NCBI GenBank assembly: GCA_033032865.1
Contig: JAWHQI010000263.1
Location: forward strand, 3,807,501-3,871,500
Direction: 5' to 3'
Length of the DNA: 64,000 nt
Source: Dactylorhiza incarnata
Taxonomy: Eukaryota; Streptophyta; Magnoliopsida; Asparagales; Orchidaceae
Position numbers and translations under genes: made by a program. Of the stretch, positions 1 through 11,161 are shown piece by piece. The notes under the pieces are model-generated. The model saw nothing but the letters and a program-made list of their open reading frames with translations. It did no database searches and was not told the origin of the DNA. Each line of letters begins with the position of its first letter. Position 1 is the stretch's first letter.

Positions 1-519
1 CGCTTCATCCTCCCGCATGGTGCCAAGGAGCCATTGGGGGAGGGGTGGGGAACATAAGGCTTAGTCTTTTTGACTAACGGTCAGTGGACCATATCATTTT
101 AGGGGATCGAGGAGACGCAGTAGCACTAGAGGTCGGTGCAGGTGGAGGTGGGCCAGTCTAGTACAGGAGCACCAATTTTAGGATCAGTGAGTGATTAGTA
201 GCTTGCTTCCACGAGTGACCTTGTAGTGAGGACATGATGTACAGGGCATGAGCCCTTTATTATTGTTATCTTTCTATTCAGTTATTATCTGTGGACATTT
301 ACCCTTATGGTTTTATATTTCATGTGATTTGGACTTGAGCTTATATATTCATTTGTATTCTTTTCTTCTTCTGTGATCGATATGGCCGGCAGGATCGACG
401 TTTTGTAGTGGCGACCTTCCCGAGTATTGTTGTCACTGTAAAGCGGCGGTTATGGGCATAAGACCCGGTTTTGAAAGCAAAAAAAGGGGTCTTAAAAACT
501 TGTGATTGTGTGCATGATG
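1..519 (+). other. Unassigned non-coding remnant, possibly the 3' part of an old Gypsy element
   Basis: No credible coding region is visible. The first 54 bases read open on the plus strand and then stop. The rest is T-rich with a moderately GC-rich patch near 380-470. The junction with the Copia E gag lies near 510-520. Assignment to a Gypsy 3' end is a guess from layout only; no LTR boundary or target duplication can be seen. Confidence 0.25.
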
Positions 520-2675
520 TGGAATGGATTACATAGTTACAGGATTCTTCTTAGGGGTAGGCCTTTACAAAATGGCCTTTCCCTTGCCTTTAGTTGATGG
601 TGTTGGTGTTGTTGAACCAAATACAAATGACCCATGCTGCTTCATTTGTATTTCTTCATGTGGAGCTTTAAGTACACTATACCCAAGGTCTTTTCTTCCT
701 TTCCAGTGAGGAGCATTTCTAGCCCCGCTGGAGGAATATCTATTTTCAAGTGACCATACATGCTGTCATGGTCATAGTTGTTGGATGCAAGAACCACTTT
801 TTTGAAAATGGTCTGTTCTACATTATCTTTTCCAATATTTCATTTCTTTTTCTCGGCCTTCTTGTTATAACCTAAGCAACTTCTATACTGGGCAAAAAAG
901 CTGTCAATGATTGGCAATATAGTATGTGGCTTGGAAAACTTAGCCCTAACATCCTCTCATTTAGGAGATTCTTCTCAAGATCCATAATGATCTTGTTCTT
1001 ATTGCTTATGGTCCCGATTTGGATAATTAACAAACCTCTCAACTTGCTAATCTATTTGCTCATATGAGTAAGCCTTTCAGCTGTGTCATCACAAACAGAT
1101 TGAGCAAGTTTCAGTGTTTCAATTTCCTCAGCTTGCTTCTTAGCAAGCTTCTTTCCCTTCTCGAGTGCTTCCAAGAGAGCACCATATTGGTTGACCATAT
1201 CATTGAAATCTTTTTCAGATTCAGATTCACCCTCTTCAACATATAATGAGGATGCATCTGAATTTGCACCAGTCTCATATTCAGAATTAGACAAGGAGAG
1301 AGGGGTTTTAGTGATTACCTCATCAGGATGCGTTTCATCTTGATCTTCTTCATCTAGCATGGTCATTAGACCACAGAAGTCTTCATCTTCATTATCAGTG
1401 TCTGAGAATGATAGGGCAGCCCTGATGCCCACCTTGGCAGTAGGATAAATGTCTTCTTCAGTAAAAGCAACAAGCCCAATATGGGTCTCTTCATCTTTTA
1501 AATCTAAAGAGCTTGAGTCACTGTCACTCCAACTCTTCTTCTTATTTTCCAGGAGGATCTTCTCAGATCTCATGGCCTTGTAATGTTTTTTCTCTTCTGC
1601 TTCCTTTCTCTCTTTTCTTTTGACTGGCCAGTCAGCAATAACCTGTCCAGACCTGTTGCAACAATAGCAAACAATGTCGGCATTAAAATGTTTATTTTGT
1701 TTAGAACCATAGCTTTCCCCTATGGGGTCTCTTCTTAGTCTATCAGTGTTGCTGTGGGGGCTTCTTTGAGCTGGAGGCAGAGGAAGACTTGCTCTTCCAT
1801 TGTCTCCTTCTGCTCAATATATTCTTGAACTGTTTGGAAAACAAGGTAAGTTCTCCATCAGTTAGCACATCTTCAGAAGTGGAGGGTTTTGAGCTGTCTG
1901 TATCAACATTTCTCCTTGGAGGGGAGGGGGTATTTTCTCTGCACCTTCTGGAGCTTTCAGCTTTGAAGGCCACATACTTTTCCTTGTTGTTTGCCTTGTT
2001 GCCCTCCCTCTCAGCTTTTCTGGTGTTCAGTTGAAGCTCATGGGAAAGCAACTTCCCAAACAGAATCTGGGGTTGGATGTCGTCCAGATTCCTCATCTCC
2101 CTTATGGCATGGATATTCATGTCCCATTCCATGTTGAGGGATCTCAGGAATTTATCATTTATATCATAATTTGTAAAGGTCCTACCATAGGTCCTCAACC
2201 CATTCACAATTCTGAAGAACCTTTCATAGCATTCAACAATGGAGTCTTTCTTCCCTTGCTTGAAAGCTTCATATTCTTGTTCAGTAAGGATTTTCTATCA
2301 TTCCTTACCTCAGTTGTGCCCTCCATGTACACAATCAATGTATCCCACATTTCCTTGGCAGTTTGGCAGTGAATCAAATTTTGGAATGTGGAATCATCTA
2401 TGGCATTAACACTAATGTTCTTGGCCCTTTTGTCCATAGAGGCAGAACTACCTCATCTTTGGTCATCTCTGCCAGCTTCTTTGGGACTTGTAGATTTGCA
2501 TCTATTGTTGAAACCTTCATGAGGATGTAGGGTCCTTCTTCAACTGTCACAAAGATTCTAGGGTCAGAGGCTTTCATAAATAGCATAACCTTTGCTTCTA
2601 GATGCTGAAGTTCTCCTTTCTGCAGATAAGCAACTTCATTGAACTAAGCTCTTTATAACCTTCACCAGAAGTCAT
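520..2675 (-). pseudogene. Copia E gag, decayed (UBN2/SIRE type)
   Basis: The likely start is the ATG at 2675, about 66 bases inside the primer site. Conserved gag phrases follow in order but in different frames: a KENFSI-like opening, then RAKNISVNAIDDSTF and KEMWDTLIVYMEGTTE near 2270-2430, and DINDKFLRSLN with LSHELQL near 2040-2160. The zinc-knuckle region near 1640-1680 reads CYCCNRSGQVIADW, so the CCHC histidine and last cysteine are lost. A serine- and acid-rich coiled-coil tail spans 1052-1573. A gag C-terminal segment near 524-700 still reads KAPHEEIQMKQHG in one frame. Stops and frameshifts between blocks make it non-functional. Gag would assemble the virus-like particle; this copy cannot make a full protein. 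Confidence 0.8.
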
Positions 2676-2741
2676 GGTGAATAGACTAAAGATTTTCTTG
2701 AGGAACTTGTTGAGACCGTTAAGTCCTTTTTGAACAACCTA

Positions 2742-2753
2742 GCTTTGATACCA
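2742..2753 (-). other. Primer-binding site of Copia E (initiator tRNA-Met)
   Basis: The minus strand reads TGGTATCAAAGC two bases inside the LTR end. This matches the usual plant Copia primer site TGGTATCAGAGC at 11 of 12 bases. Together with the LTR it fixes the element's orientation as minus. Confidence 0.85.
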
Positions 2754-2755
2754 CT

Positions 2756-4404
2756 TGATAGATTAATCTGTAGTCTAATCACCTGGAGGGGGGTGAATTG
2801 CTGCTTCAAAAATTGAAGTCTCTTTTAAGTTGTTAACTATTCTAGCTCAGAGAAAGTAAAACAAACAACACAGAAAAGCACACAGTTATTTATAGTTGTT
2901 CCCTAGATGATGGGTACTCCACTGTCCCTCTCTACCTATCTAGCAGTGTTCTAGACTAGGCCAGCTCCTCCAAAAACTCATATCAAAGATCTTACTCCTC
3001 AGAGTCCTTGACTCCTACAACTCAGGAGCCCAATAAGTTCCCTACCTCAGATACACTACCTGGATCCTACCTCAGGTGCAACAACAACCCTATACCTCAG
3101 AGTAATAATACTCCTACAACTCAGATTCACCTTTGAATAATACTTCAGCTCTTCCCAAGACCCTACCTCAGGATTATAATAAAGCCTTACACTCAGGCCA
3201 ACTCTCTAGCCATACACTCAGTCTGACATCACAACCCTACCTCAGATCTCTAGGAGATCTTGCAATAAAGAGATTAGAAGAATGTTTTACAAGTTTAGAC
3301 TTTGAAAGATATAGCTTTAAGCAGCTTGAGTCTTCTTAGTTCTTTCTAGAAAGAAAGTCTTCTTCAGCAACAACACTTCATCAATCAGCTGAAATTCTTT
3401 AGTATCAGGATCAATGCTGAGCTTTTCTTGAGAATAAAAGTCTTCTTGCTCTCTAGAATGATAGCTTTTTTTCTTGAAGTTATTCTTCTTCTCCTTCTTC
3501 TTCAGTAAGCTTGCTTTTTTACTGTTCTACTACTTTCAGGCAAGTTTTCTCTTTTTGATTTCTCAACTATATAAGTTGAAAAGTTTGGGTTAGTCAACCC
3601 TCTCTTATCCTTTTATAGCTTTGATTCTTCTAACGGTCGAGACTTAAATTTTTTTTGTCTCGGACCGCTTTTCAGACATGGTTAATTTGACATCTGCTTT
3701 TTTCATCTTTGTCAGTTTGAAATCCCATCTTCAGAGCTTGACAAAATGATATCTTTGTGTAAAGTTAGTTAATCACAACGATAAATGACTTAACAGTCTT
3801 CTCTTGAGTTCTTGCAACGATATCATTATGTGCACCTTGTTGTCACGATGATAAGTAACTTAGATGGCTTTCCTTGAGCTCTCACAATGATATCATCGTG
3901 TGAAGCTTATTGTCATGACAATATATGCCTTAACTGACTTTCCTTGAGTCCTCAAAATGATGTCGGCGTGTAGACCTTGTTGTCACGACGATATATGCCT
4001 TAGCTGACTTTCCTTGAGTCCTCACAATGATGTTGTTGTGTGAACCTTGTTGTCACGATGATATATGCCATAGCTGACTTTCCTTGGGTCCTCACAACGA
4101 TATCGTTGTGTGGACCTTATTGACACGACGATATCATCATGTTCTTCTTATTATCATGTCGATCGTTGACTAGCTTCTTTTGCTGCCTTTTGTTAGTGAT
4201 CAAAATGATATCGTTGTGTGCGTGTCACATACACGACGATATTTAACTTAGAGATTTTCTGCTTGATCTTCAAACATTATATATAAGATATATGTTGTCC
4301 CAACCTGCTCATGTCACATCAAATAAATATTAAATACAAATTATACTTATCATTGACTTAGGGATATCTCCAAATCTGAAACATTGTGGGCAGTGCTCCC
4401 AACA
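2756..4404 (-). repeat. 5' LTR of Copia E (1649 bp)
   Basis: On the minus strand it begins TGTTGGGAGCACTGCC at 4404 and ends CTATCA at 2756, directly before the tRNA-Met primer site. A TATA-like CTATAAAAG lies at about 3610-3618 on the minus strand. The U3 part upstream of it (about 3765-4250) carries the 70-bp tandem repeats listed separately. The rest is AT-rich and holds no credible ORF. Confidence 0.85.
3765..4145. repeat. 70-bp tandem repeat in Copia E U3, about five copies
   Basis: The landmark CTTTCCTTGAG recurs at 3868, 3938, 4008 and 4078, with a related copy at 3798, exactly 70 bp apart. Each unit holds a CACGAYGATAT / GATATCRTYGTG pair, so dyads around GATATC recur along the array. 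A looser partial copy continues to about 4250. The array sits upstream of the E TATA-like box. Confidence 0.9.
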
Positions 4405-4999
4405 CACAAGACAAATTGCCCTAAAAGCCAACATGGTCTAACACTCGAGTCCCTCCGACAGTGTGTTCTGCTCGGTAGAGTGGTTAAGCCCACCACAATT
4501 TTACAGAACTAAGTATGAATTTAATGTCATTCTCTACCCCAAACTATGAACTAGCCTCTATGATCCTTTGATATATTATAGACTCAAAGGGTGGTATACA
4601 AGTAACTCAAGAAATACACTAGTTAACTTATTAACAATTTATTGTGATATCTAATTTAAGCAGTTCATTGGCCAGGTAAGAGTAAGGTTGATGGTCGCAT
4701 TGTGTACTGCTATACACCACTTTTCTTGCGGGGGATACTAGCTCACCCCTAACCTATTTCCTATACAACAATCAGACAAATTAAAATATGGGTTTCATCG
4801 ACATTTGCTAAGGCTAATGCTAGCCTTTCTAGTAATTTAAAACTATTGTACAAGGATAAGGTACTGGATAAGCTATCAATGATGTACAATCGTGTTGTTC
4901 AGATATACAAGCAAAAGGCAAGGTACTCGTGACTAAGTATTTTCAAACTTTAAATCAAAGTTAAGCATGATATAATGAAGGAGCCAAAATGAATTGAGC
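4405..4999. other. Non-coding, unassigned
   Basis: AT-rich sequence between the outer end of the Copia E LTR and the 178-bp tandem array. I see no ORF of note, no terminal repeat and no match to other parts of the window. Confidence 0.4.
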
Positions 5000-6310
5000 A
5001 TTTATAATTAATGTCCAAGGTCAAAACATTTCACTAATATGCTAGTGTGACAATCTGAATAATCAAACTATACTAGTTTATATGCATAGATCATAGGATG
5101 ATCAAATTATGTCGAAACATCTTCAAAATTGAACTCAATTCAATCATGACATATTAGGTGTACCATATAAATTTTAGAATTTATAGAAAGGTTTAAGGTC
5201 AAAATATTTCATTTATACACTAGTGTGACAAGATGAATAATCAAACTATACTCTTAACATGTATAAATCATATGGTGATTAAATTAAGTTCAAACATCTT
5301 CAAAATTGAACCCAAGGTTAGTCATGATATTATAAATGTACTATACAAATTTGGGAATTTATTAAAAGGTTTAATGTCAAAATATTTCATTTATACACTA
5401 GTGTGACAAGATGAATAATCAAACTATACTCTTAACACATATAATTTATGAGGTGACCAAATTAAGTACAAACATCTTCAAAATTTAACCCAAGGTCATT
5501 CATGACATTATAAGTGTACTATAAAAAATTGGGAATTTTTTAAAAGATTTAAGGTCAAAATATTTTAGTTATACACTAGTGTGACAAGATGAATAATCAA
5601 AATATACTCTTAACATGTATGTTTCATAAGGTGATCAAATTAAGTCTAAACATCATAAAAATTAAACCCAAGGTCAGTCATGATGTTATAAGTGTACAAT
5701 AAACGTTTGGGAATTTATTAAAAGGTTTATGGTCAAAATATTTCATTTATACAGTAGTGTCACAAGATGAATAATCAAACTATACTCTTAAAATATATAA
5801 ATCACAAGGTGATCAAATTAAGTCCAAACTTCTTCAAAATTGAACCCAAGGTCAGTCATGACATTATAAGTGTGCTATAAAAATTTGGGAATTTATTAAA
5901 AGGCTCAAGGTCAAAATATTTCATTTATACACTAGTGTGACAAGATGAATAATCAAACTATACTCTTAACATGTATAAATCATAAGATGATCAAATTAAT
6001 TCCAAACATCTTCAAAATTGAACTCAAGGTTAGACATGATATTATAAGTGTACTATAAAATTTTTGTAATTTATTAAAAGGTTTATGATCAAAATATTTC
6101 ATTTATACACTAGTGTGACAAGATGAATAATCGAACTAAACTCTTAACATGTATAAATCATAAGGTGATCAAATTAAGTTCAAACATCTTCAAAATTGAA
6201 CCCAAGGTTAGTCATGACATTATAAGTGTACTGTAAAAATTTGGGAATTTATTAAAAAGGTTTAAGGTCAAAATATTTTATTTATACACTAGTGTGAAAA
6301 AATGATGAGT
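5000..6310. repeat. Tandem array of 178-bp monomers, about 7.4 copies
   Basis: The landmark GTGTGACAAGATGAATAAT recurs at 5045, 5223, 5401, 5579, 5757, 5935, 6113 and 6292, with spacing 178, 178, 178, 178, 178, 178 and 179 bp. Units are AT-rich and clearly homologous throughout, including shared blocks such as AAGGTCAAAATATTTCATTT and TTCAAAATTGAACCCAAGGT. Copies differ by scattered point changes. No ORF is present. Monomers of this length are typical of plant satellites, including centromeric ones, but an array this short could also be a repeat inside a retroelement. Confidence 0.93.
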
Positions 6311-6531
6311 TTTAAATAAAACTATAGGAAAACTTATCCCAAAAGTTCCAAGTCTTTAAACATACATTAATAACTTAATAAGAAATTTATACCCCAATTT
6401 TCAAGTTCATAATATATACAATAACTGAAAAATACACATAATATGAAAAGTCCTAAAGTTTAGGTCATAAGTTCTTTAAAAATTAATTCAGGGAGTTAGA
6501 CACCTCCTCAGAAAATGTGCAACCCCATTTT
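6311..6531. other. Non-coding spacer between satellite and truncated G1 LTR
   Basis: AT-rich sequence following the last 178-bp monomer. Similarity to the other G1 LTR begins abruptly at about 6532, so this stretch is outside G1. Nothing else is recognisable. Confidence 0.5.
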
Positions 6532-8258
6532 GAAATATTGACGATTACACCCCGACTACAACGCCGAATTCTATTGATTTTTAAAATAGCAAAGGAGAGT
6601 TTTGCACTAATTTGGTTTGAACAGTTTTTGTTTAAATTTTAATCCGAACTAATCATATAATAAAGGCAAGTATACCTTATCGTGAGTAATACATGATATT
6701 TTGTTTTAGAAAATATTGAGGTCGTATATTTCCGCGGATCGTGTTGATTAAGCTACTTTGAGGAATGAACTATTATTTTATCGGAATAAGTTTTTAGTGT
6801 GGGTTTTTAAAAGAAAATGATAATAAGCGTATAACTAGAGTTCTAAACGATGATAATAATAGCGCCCGATGTCGAATTACCTTGAGACGAAAATAGTCTT
6901 TTTTAGAAGTAAAAGTGATGACTTTTCAAAACATTAAAACGGCTTGGCCGTGGAGGTTCCATAATTATGAACGCTCCTCTCTCGAGGGTACGCCCACCTG
7001 AGATTATGAATTTTCGACCATCGAATCTTCTTAATACTCGCTTTATATTGTGAACCATGCTAATGGGTTTTTACTTCCAATTCGGGAGACTTACCTCATC
7101 CTCTCTCGAGGGTAGAGCGCACTTCTCTTTACCCGTGAGCGATCAGTTCGTATGCACGAGCCTCTCGGCTAACTAGTGTACAGAGACGGAAATGAAAACC
7201 ACACATCGATTATGTGGCTCCACTCAACGTTATTCTCGGGTAAACCTTAAGCGTTAATTATTTTAGAAAGAGATGTTTTATTTTTAGAAAAACTATTTTT
7301 GTGTCCCAATGCTCTTCGACATCGTGCGCTAAATGAAATTAGCCACTCATCGGAATGGAGACGACATAATTAAGAAAATACATGTTTAATTATTTAAGCG
7401 GATAAAAAAGGGAAATGAAAAGACTTATATAAAAGCAGTAATAGTATCCGTCCCAACCGTCTTAAACAAGCGCTAAAGGAAATTAGCCTCTTATTCAAGA
7501 TGGGGTGGTATAGAAATGAAAAGACTTATAAAGGTGCAGAAATAATATTCGTCCCAACCGACTTAAATAAGTGCTAAAGGAAATTAGCCTCTTATTCAAG
7601 ATAGGGGTGGTATATAGCAGTTATATAAGGACCGAAATAAAACTAAGTTACAAAAAAGAAAAACACTATCTCATATACGCACGCACTCTACTTGTAATAA
7701 AAAAGACTGAATCGAAAGAAAGCGTTTAAATGAAAGTTATAAATAAAGCGTTAAAGAAAGCGATAAACTATTTCTATGAAAGCAATAATCCTAAATTATG
7801 AAAGCAATAAAACTATTCTCATACACACACACAATAACATAAATAAAAAAAAAAAGATGATCCAAATGAGAAAACAACATTTTATTTCTAAAAGGTGAAA
7901 ATTACAAACGAACATAAACTTAATTGCATAAAGAAAACTCACAATTACTCAAAAGAACTCAAAATAACATTACAACATTCAAAATTTGGATGGGAAATGC
8001 TTCAGCCGAGCCCCTCTATTTATAGGAAAATTTTCATTTTTACACGCCCTAGGTCACGGGCGTGACTTGGATGTCACGGCCGTGACTTAGGGCGTGACAT
8101 TTGCGCGTGCTTTAAGGGTCGCATCCGCCGTCTTCTGGAAGGTTTGGCTGTCAAACATGGTTGTTCATGGGCGTGACCTGCAGTGTCACGGCCTTGACAA
8201 TGGGCGGCAGTTTATCAGCAGCATGGGCGTGACTTTTGGGCTGGCGGTGGATTCGTCG

Positions 8259-8851
8259 TGTAACAGTCCTGGCTAGCCAGACCCGGGCCCCTAGCCCAGA
8301 ACTGCCGGCACCGACGGCCCAGGCCCATTCTGGGATGGCCTAACCAAGCCCATCTGGGTCACTGGCCCCGCCCTAGGACACTGTACCGCCGGTTCAGCCT
8401 GACCACAACTGGTCAACAACAAGCCTGCAGGCCGTACACCCCAACCCCTCTCTGGCCTGTTTCTCGGCGCAGCGGGTTGTTGGAGGGGGGTCTCGAACCC
8501 ACAACCTCCCTTGATAGGAAACCTTCAACAGTTCCTATCACCAACTGAGCTGAGCTCAGTTGGTGATAGGAACTGTTGAAGGTTTCCTATCAAGGGAGGT
8601 TGTGGGTTCGAGACCCCCCTCCAACAACCCGCTGCGCCGAGAAACAGGCCAGAGAGGGGTTGGGGTGTACGGCCTGCAGGCTTGTTGTTGACCAGTTGTG
8701 GTCAGGCTGAACCGGCGGTACAGTGTCCTAGGGCGGGGCCAGTGACCCGGATGGGCTTGGTCAGGCAATCCCAGAATGGGCCTCAGCCGTCGGTGCCGGC
8801 AGTTCCTGGGGTTGCCAATGACCCGGATGGGCTTGGGCCAGGACTGTCACA
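8259..8851. mobile_element. 593-bp foldback (inverted-repeat) element with tRNA-like promoter boxes
   Basis: Absent from the other G1 LTR, so it is a clean insertion. The ends read TGTAACAGTCCTGG and, on the opposite strand, TGTGACAGTCCTGG. They are flanked by CGTCG at 8254-8258 and 8852-8856, a probable 5-bp target duplication, though the target itself is a CGTCG-rich repeat. The two arms (about 293 and 299 bp) are near-perfect reverse complements around 8552, apart from about 40 bp of outer sequence that diverges. Reading outward from the centre, each arm has GAGCTCAGTTGGT (box A-like) and then GGTTCGAGACC (box B-like) about 45 bp on, the spacing of a tRNA or tRNA-derived SINE. No protein is encoded. 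It may be two inverted SINE-like units or a foldback transposon that took up tRNA sequence. Confidence 0.85.
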
Positions 8852-8863
8852 CGTCGAACGCTT

Positions 8864-9150
8864 GGATAAAGAGTTCGTCGAACGCAGCTCAGGTTTCGTC
8901 GAACGCAGCTCAGTTTCATCGAACGCAGGGCAGAGCGCTTTCGTCGAACACGAGCGGAGAGAATTCATCGAACGCAGAGCGCCGTTCGTCGAACGCAGCT
9001 TGATTTTGTCGATCGCAGGGCAGAGATCGTTCGTCGAACGCAGCTCGACATTCGTCGAACACAGGGCAGAGATCGTTCGTCGAACGCATCTCGACGTTCG
9101 TCGAACGCAGGGCAGAGAGCGTTCGTCGACCGCAGCTCGGGATTGGTCGA
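8864..9150. repeat. TCGTCGAACGCAG short tandem repeats in G1 3' LTR
   Basis: More than a dozen copies of TTCGTCGAACGCAG or close variants occur at irregular spacing of about 17-27 bp. TTCGTCGAA is itself a dyad (TTCG-T-CGAA). The matching array in the 5' LTR is at 22978-23285. Long frames through it are an artefact of the repeat. Confidence 0.85.
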
Positions 9151-9168
9151 CATTTGAACTTTAAATTT

Positions 9169-10110
9169 ACAACCTTGGTAATTTGAAAGTTCCTAGATTC
9201 CTAGATACATAAAGTAGGGATAATTGAGGTCTAAAGTTGTTTTGCCAACATAATACACATGTCTCTATTTTAGCTAGTAGAAGTAGTGCTTGAAAACAAA
9301 GCCTCTATTTAAATTAAAAACACAAGATATTCTTTAAAACTTAACCCCGAACGTTTAAATCTATCGATCTTAGATAAACAAACAAATAGTAAAACTAGCG
9401 ATTATGAAATCCACAAACATATACTCTCGAAACTAAATGCTTTTAAAAATAAAAGTAAAGTTGGGTTTATTATTTTTTTGGATTTTTTCATTTTTTTTTC
9501 AACTACTATATAGTTATATAAATATATATTATTATTTTTTTGGAAAAGTTTTGGGGTTTTGCTAAATTTTTTTTGGATTTTTGTAATTTTTTTGTATTAT
9601 GACATAAGTTAAGAAAAAAAAACATGTTTTTTTGTGTGGTTTTAAACATTTTTTTGACTTTTTTTGTATTATGACAGTTAAAAAAGAGAAAAACATGTTT
9701 TTTTTACTTTTGTAATTTTTTGAACATTTTTTTCTTTTTCAAGCTTATATTTACTTTTAAGCAAAATGCAGAATAAAATAGGAAAATAGTCTTTTTTTTG
9801 CATAGTTTTTTTTTTATTTTTAAGTTTTTTTTTTGTAAATAAAGACAGTAAAACACCCACATACTTAAAACCCAACATTATCCCCAATGTTGTAATGTAA
9901 GTATGAAGAAGAGAAAATAAAAGTGCAATATATAAAAAAGAAAGAGGGAGCAAAAAAGCTTCCCTGAAATTAAAGCTGGCGGGGCCGTAAGAAACCCTGC
10001 AAAAACATATAAAAATAACAAAGCATAATAAAATATTAGATAAATATGGGGTGTCTCCCACGAGCGCTTTGTTTACCGTCGCGTAGTTTGACGCATTTGG
10101 CGTGGTGAGA
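9169..10110. other. G1 3' non-coding region, AT-rich, with Athila-type conserved motifs
   Basis: Long homopolymer-rich DNA (T runs near 9470-9850) with no real ORF. Two blocks are shared with G2. One is a dyad reading AACATTATCCCCAATGTT near 9876-9893. The other is TCTCCCACGAGCGCTTTG near 10053-10070 followed by TTTACCGTC. The same pair occurs in G2 near 50605 and 50700. Athila elements often carry an envelope-like ORF here; none is visible. Confidence 0.7.
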
Positions 10111-10510
10111 TTATAAGTTGGGGAGGGTTAAGGATTCAGTATTTTCGTCCACTGGATCGCCCGCAAGATAAAGTTTTAAACGATGCCTGTTTACTTTAAA
10201 TTCGCCTCTTTCATGGTGAGAGATTAGAACGGTCCCATACGGCCAAACCTCTTTAACCTTAAAGGGGTCGGACCATCGGGATTTTAACTTACCTGGAAAA
10301 GACGAAGGCGTGAATTATAAAGAAGGACAAGATCGCCCAGAGCAAATGTCTTGGGAAATTTTATTTTACGATCATGGTAGAACTTAGAACGCTCCTTATA
10401 AAATTTATTACCCTCATAAGCGTTCGCACGCCATTCATCGAGTTCATTTAGTTGGAATTTCCTATTCTCGGAGGCTAAGTTCGAATTGAGATTTAAAAAT
10501 TTTAAGGCCC

Positions 10511-11161
10511 TGTGAGAATTTGAAAATAACGGAATTTTTATTTCCAAAAAACTAAGTATTACAAGAGTATTGCCTCCTTTATAAAGACTAGGAGGGAAAC
10601 AGTAAAATACAAATACACGATGTGGGACTAAATACAAATACAAATACACAAGAGAGCTGGGCGGTCTGGGCGATCATGAATATTGAGACCGCAGCGACCT
10701 CTGCGATCTGGAGTGAGATCGGGCGGTCACACTACAGGAGGAAGGTCGTGTGACAGAGGAGACCGTCTGGTGGTTAGACCGTTGTGGCGAACACTTCCCC
10801 ATAAGGGAGAGATCGGGAGGATCAGATCGCTTCTCTCCACAAGAAGCGATCCGGTATATCCGAGATGAACCGTCAGTCTTGTACTTGGAGCCCGCTGAGA
10901 CCGCTGGCTCTAGACCGCTTGGAGAGGTAGAATGATGCTGATCTTCACAAGGCGCGACCTCGTATACTTGAGGAGAAGCCGCGGTCTGAATCTGGGAGAC
11001 CGCGCAGACCGCTGTCTTGTAACCGCGCAACTTCAATTTATCTTTATCTGGCGCGATCTGGTACATCAGAGGGAAAGCCGCGGTCTGATTACTGGAGACC
11101 GCACAGACTGCTGGCTTCAGATCGTGGGAGTTCAAACCTTCGAGACCGCTTGGCTCTAACA
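10511..11161 (-). repeat. 3' LTR of Copia D (651 bp)
   Basis: On the minus strand it begins TGTTAGAGCCAAGCGGTC at 11161 and ends TTCTCACA at 10511. U3 carries repeated GCGGTCT / AGACCGC inverted repeats (for example near 10978-11010 and 11080-11105). A CTTTATAAAGG TATA box lies near 10576-10586, and AATAAAAATTCC, a possible polyadenylation signal, lies nearer the end. The polyprotein ORF runs through the LTR start and stops inside it at 10674. Confidence 0.95.

Larger units (their letters stand above)
520..4404 (-). mobile_element. Copia E: truncated SIRE-like Ty1/Copia element (5' LTR plus gag)
   Basis: Read on the minus strand, this has a 5' LTR (4404 down to 2756), a primer site matching initiator tRNA-Met just inside it, and a decayed gag running down to about 520. 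No protease, integrase, reverse transcriptase or 3' LTR follows, because the element is cut off at about 520 by unrelated sequence. The gag resembles the UBN2/SIRE type, with a long acidic and coiled-coil C-terminal part. LTR ends are the usual TG...CA: the outer end reads TGTTGGGAGCACTG on the minus strand and the inner end CTATCA. The flanking duplication cannot be checked because one end is missing. Confidence 0.85.
6532..9168 (-). repeat. Truncated 3' LTR of G1 (split by a foldback element)
   Basis: Collinear with 21225-23289 of the 5' LTR once the foldback at 8259-8851 is removed. Shared parts include the GGTCACG/CGTGAC dyads near 8050-8230 and the TCGTCGAACG array near 8860-9150. The outer part matching 21056-21224 is missing, and so is the U3 start matching 23290-23498: past 9168 the sequence is unrelated. 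A TATAAATAG box on the minus strand lies at about 8015-8024. Confidence 0.85.

Noticed and set aside
5000..6310. CRISPR-like array
   Set aside because: The units are contiguous homologous monomers with no conserved-repeat/unique-spacer pattern, and the DNA is eukaryotic.
8545..8620. A genuine tRNA gene
   Set aside because: Box A- and box B-like sequences are present, but I cannot form a proper acceptor stem and anticodon arm. The sequence is part of the inverted repeat.
8682..9164. 160-codon plus-strand frame
   Set aside because: It runs from the foldback arm into the TCGTCGAACG tandem array. Its repeated ERSS-type peptide is a product of the DNA repeat.
9678..10061. 127-codon minus-strand frame rich in phenylalanine, lysine and leucine
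   Set aside because: It lies in homopolymer T/A runs of the G1 3' non-coding region and has no domain.
10284..10649. A 121-codon protein beginning [12 protein letters not shown]
   Set aside because: The first part is Copia D LTR sequence, identical to the other LTR at about 15380-15516. Only the part after 10510 is real G1 integrase.
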